Positions 4,738 to 5,158 of a DNA stretch of 5,158 nucleotides are shown piece by piece. The DNA lies in NCBI GenBank assembly GCA_002405485.1, contig DHLW01000069.1:762-5919 (forward strand), given 5' to 3'. This DNA is from Phycisphaerales bacterium UBA4658. GTDB taxonomy: Bacteria > Planctomycetota > Phycisphaerae > Phycisphaerales > UBA1924. Under the pieces are notes generated by a model, which made no database searches, was not told the origin of the DNA, and worked only from the letters and a program-made list of their open reading frames with translations. A program made the position numbers and the translations under genes. The first letter of the stretch is position 1; every line of letters begins with the position of its first letter.

Positions 4738-5158
4738 CAGCCCGCCCCCGCCTCGGTCGCGCCGCCGACCTTCGACCGTGCAAACGTCACGCCCACACCG
4801 ATCTCACGCAGAATCCGATCCTCCTCGGCGTGCATCCGCGCATACCCCTCGTCGGTCTGATCATCGTGCCCGACGCAGTGCAGCACCCCGTGCAGCACAT
4901 ACAGCAGCAACTCACGCCATCGCTCATGCCCATGCGTCGCCGCCTGACGCCCCGCCTCGTCGGCGCACGCCAGGATGTCCACGTCCAGAACCCCGGCCAT
5001 GCTCCCCCCCTCGGCCGACCCGCCCTCGGCAAGATCAAACGTCAGCACGTCCGTCGTCCCCTCAACGCCCGAGTACCGCACGTGCGCCCGCGACATCTCA
5101 TCATCACCCACCACCCGCACCCGCACCTCACCCCCCCCACTCCCACCCCCACTCCCAC
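4737..5158 (-). CDS. ybeY: Endoribonuclease YbeY (rRNA maturation factor), 5' end outside the window
   Basis: YbeY is a metal-dependent single-strand RNase needed for 16S rRNA 3'-end processing and ribosome quality control in the cytoplasm. Numbering from an in-frame GTG at 5126 as residue 1 (129 aa to the stop): EVRVRVVGDDEMSRAHVRY matches the family strand-helix start, followed by TTDVLTFDL (24-32), VLDVDILACADEAGRQA (46-62), and the metal motif HGVLHCVGHDD (79-89), then MHAEEDRIL (98-106). Two of the three usual zinc His are present (79 and 83); the third position is Asp89, with an extra His at 87. The Arg of the E. coli YRGKD segment is Ser here, though this position varies in the family. 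The frame stays open to the right edge through a Gly/Ser stretch, and about 30 family N-terminal residues are missing, so GTG 5126 is unlikely to be the true start. It overlaps the downstream CNNM/CBS gene by one base, the common ybeY-corC arrangement. Confidence -1.
   Translation of the reverse strand, partial: GSGGGSGGGEVRVRVVGDDEMSRAHVRYSGVEGTTDVLTFDLAEGGSAEGGSMAGVLDVDILACADEAGRQAATHGHERWRELLLYVLHGVLHCVGHDDQTDEGYARMHAEEDRILREIGVGVTFARSKVGGATEAGAG
5131..5158 (-). repeat. 12-bp C-rich repeat (actcccaccccc) with G-quadruplex potential on the ybeY coding strand
   Basis: On the + strand the unit actcccaccccc occupies 5139-5150 and restarts at 5151-5158 (8 of 12 bases before the edge), preceded by eight C at 5131-5138. 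On the minus strand this gives G-tracts of 3, 5, 3 and 8 separated by loops of 3, 1 and 3 nt, which satisfies the usual G-quadruplex rule. As a multiple of three, the repeat keeps frame and encodes a Gly/Ser string (GSGGSGGG) in the ybeY frame. More G-tracts follow toward 5107. Confidence -1.

Noticed and set aside
1..5158. A defence system, biosynthetic cluster, mobile element, CRISPR array or tRNA/rRNA gene
   Set aside because: No transposase, integrase, nuclease module, array-like repeats, tRNA cloverleaf or rRNA signature was seen on either strand; the genes look like ordinary chromosomal functions.

Overview
This is a GC-rich (roughly two-thirds G+C, estimated by eye), gene-dense bacterial chromosomal segment with very short intergenic gaps and no mobile element, CRISPR array, rRNA or tRNA that I can see. 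The protein types (a gingipain-like protein without an obvious catalytic dyad, a cysteine-poor FmdB-like protein, a multi-zinc-ribbon protein, a CNNM/CBS protein paired with ybeY) and the apparent mix of leaderless and Shine-Dalgarno starts suggest a planctomycete, possibly of the Phycisphaerae. That placement is an inference from general character, not from a marker gene.

Layout. The left half reads rightward: the C-terminal part of a gingipain-like protein (1-983, cut by the left edge), a 100-aa FmdB-like protein whose zinc-binding cysteines are mostly gone (1042-1344), a clear 2-aminoethylphosphonate--pyruvate transaminase, phnW (1447-2580), and a 227-aa protein with many CxxC zinc motifs (2650-3333). 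The first two start codons after the left edge (1042 and 1447) each lack a Shine-Dalgarno and sit 5 nt behind a TANNNT -10-like box, the layout of leaderless promoters. The zinc-ribbon gene has a textbook AAGGAG ribosome site instead. A strong GC-rich inverted repeat straddles the phnW stop codon.

The right part reads leftward and meets the zinc-ribbon gene tail to tail across 18 bp. It holds ybeY (4737-5158, 5' end cut by the right edge) followed, with a one-base TGATG overlap, by a CNNM-transmembrane/CBS/CorC-HlyC protein (3352-4737). This ybeY-corC order is the well-known rRNA-maturation/CorC neighbourhood. Both members carry changes at signature positions: Asp in place of the third His of the YbeY metal site, and loss of the GExxPK-type motif in the CNNM membrane domain. 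The window's right end is a C-rich repeat that makes the ybeY coding strand strongly G-quadruplex-prone.

The genes look like ordinary housekeeping or metabolic genes rather than a new multi-gene system. phnW stands alone, with no phosphonatase (phnX), phnY/phnA or phosphonate-biosynthesis gene in view. The most interesting signals are the degenerate active or metal sites in four of the six proteins and the structured nucleic-acid elements at the phnW 3' end and in ybeY.
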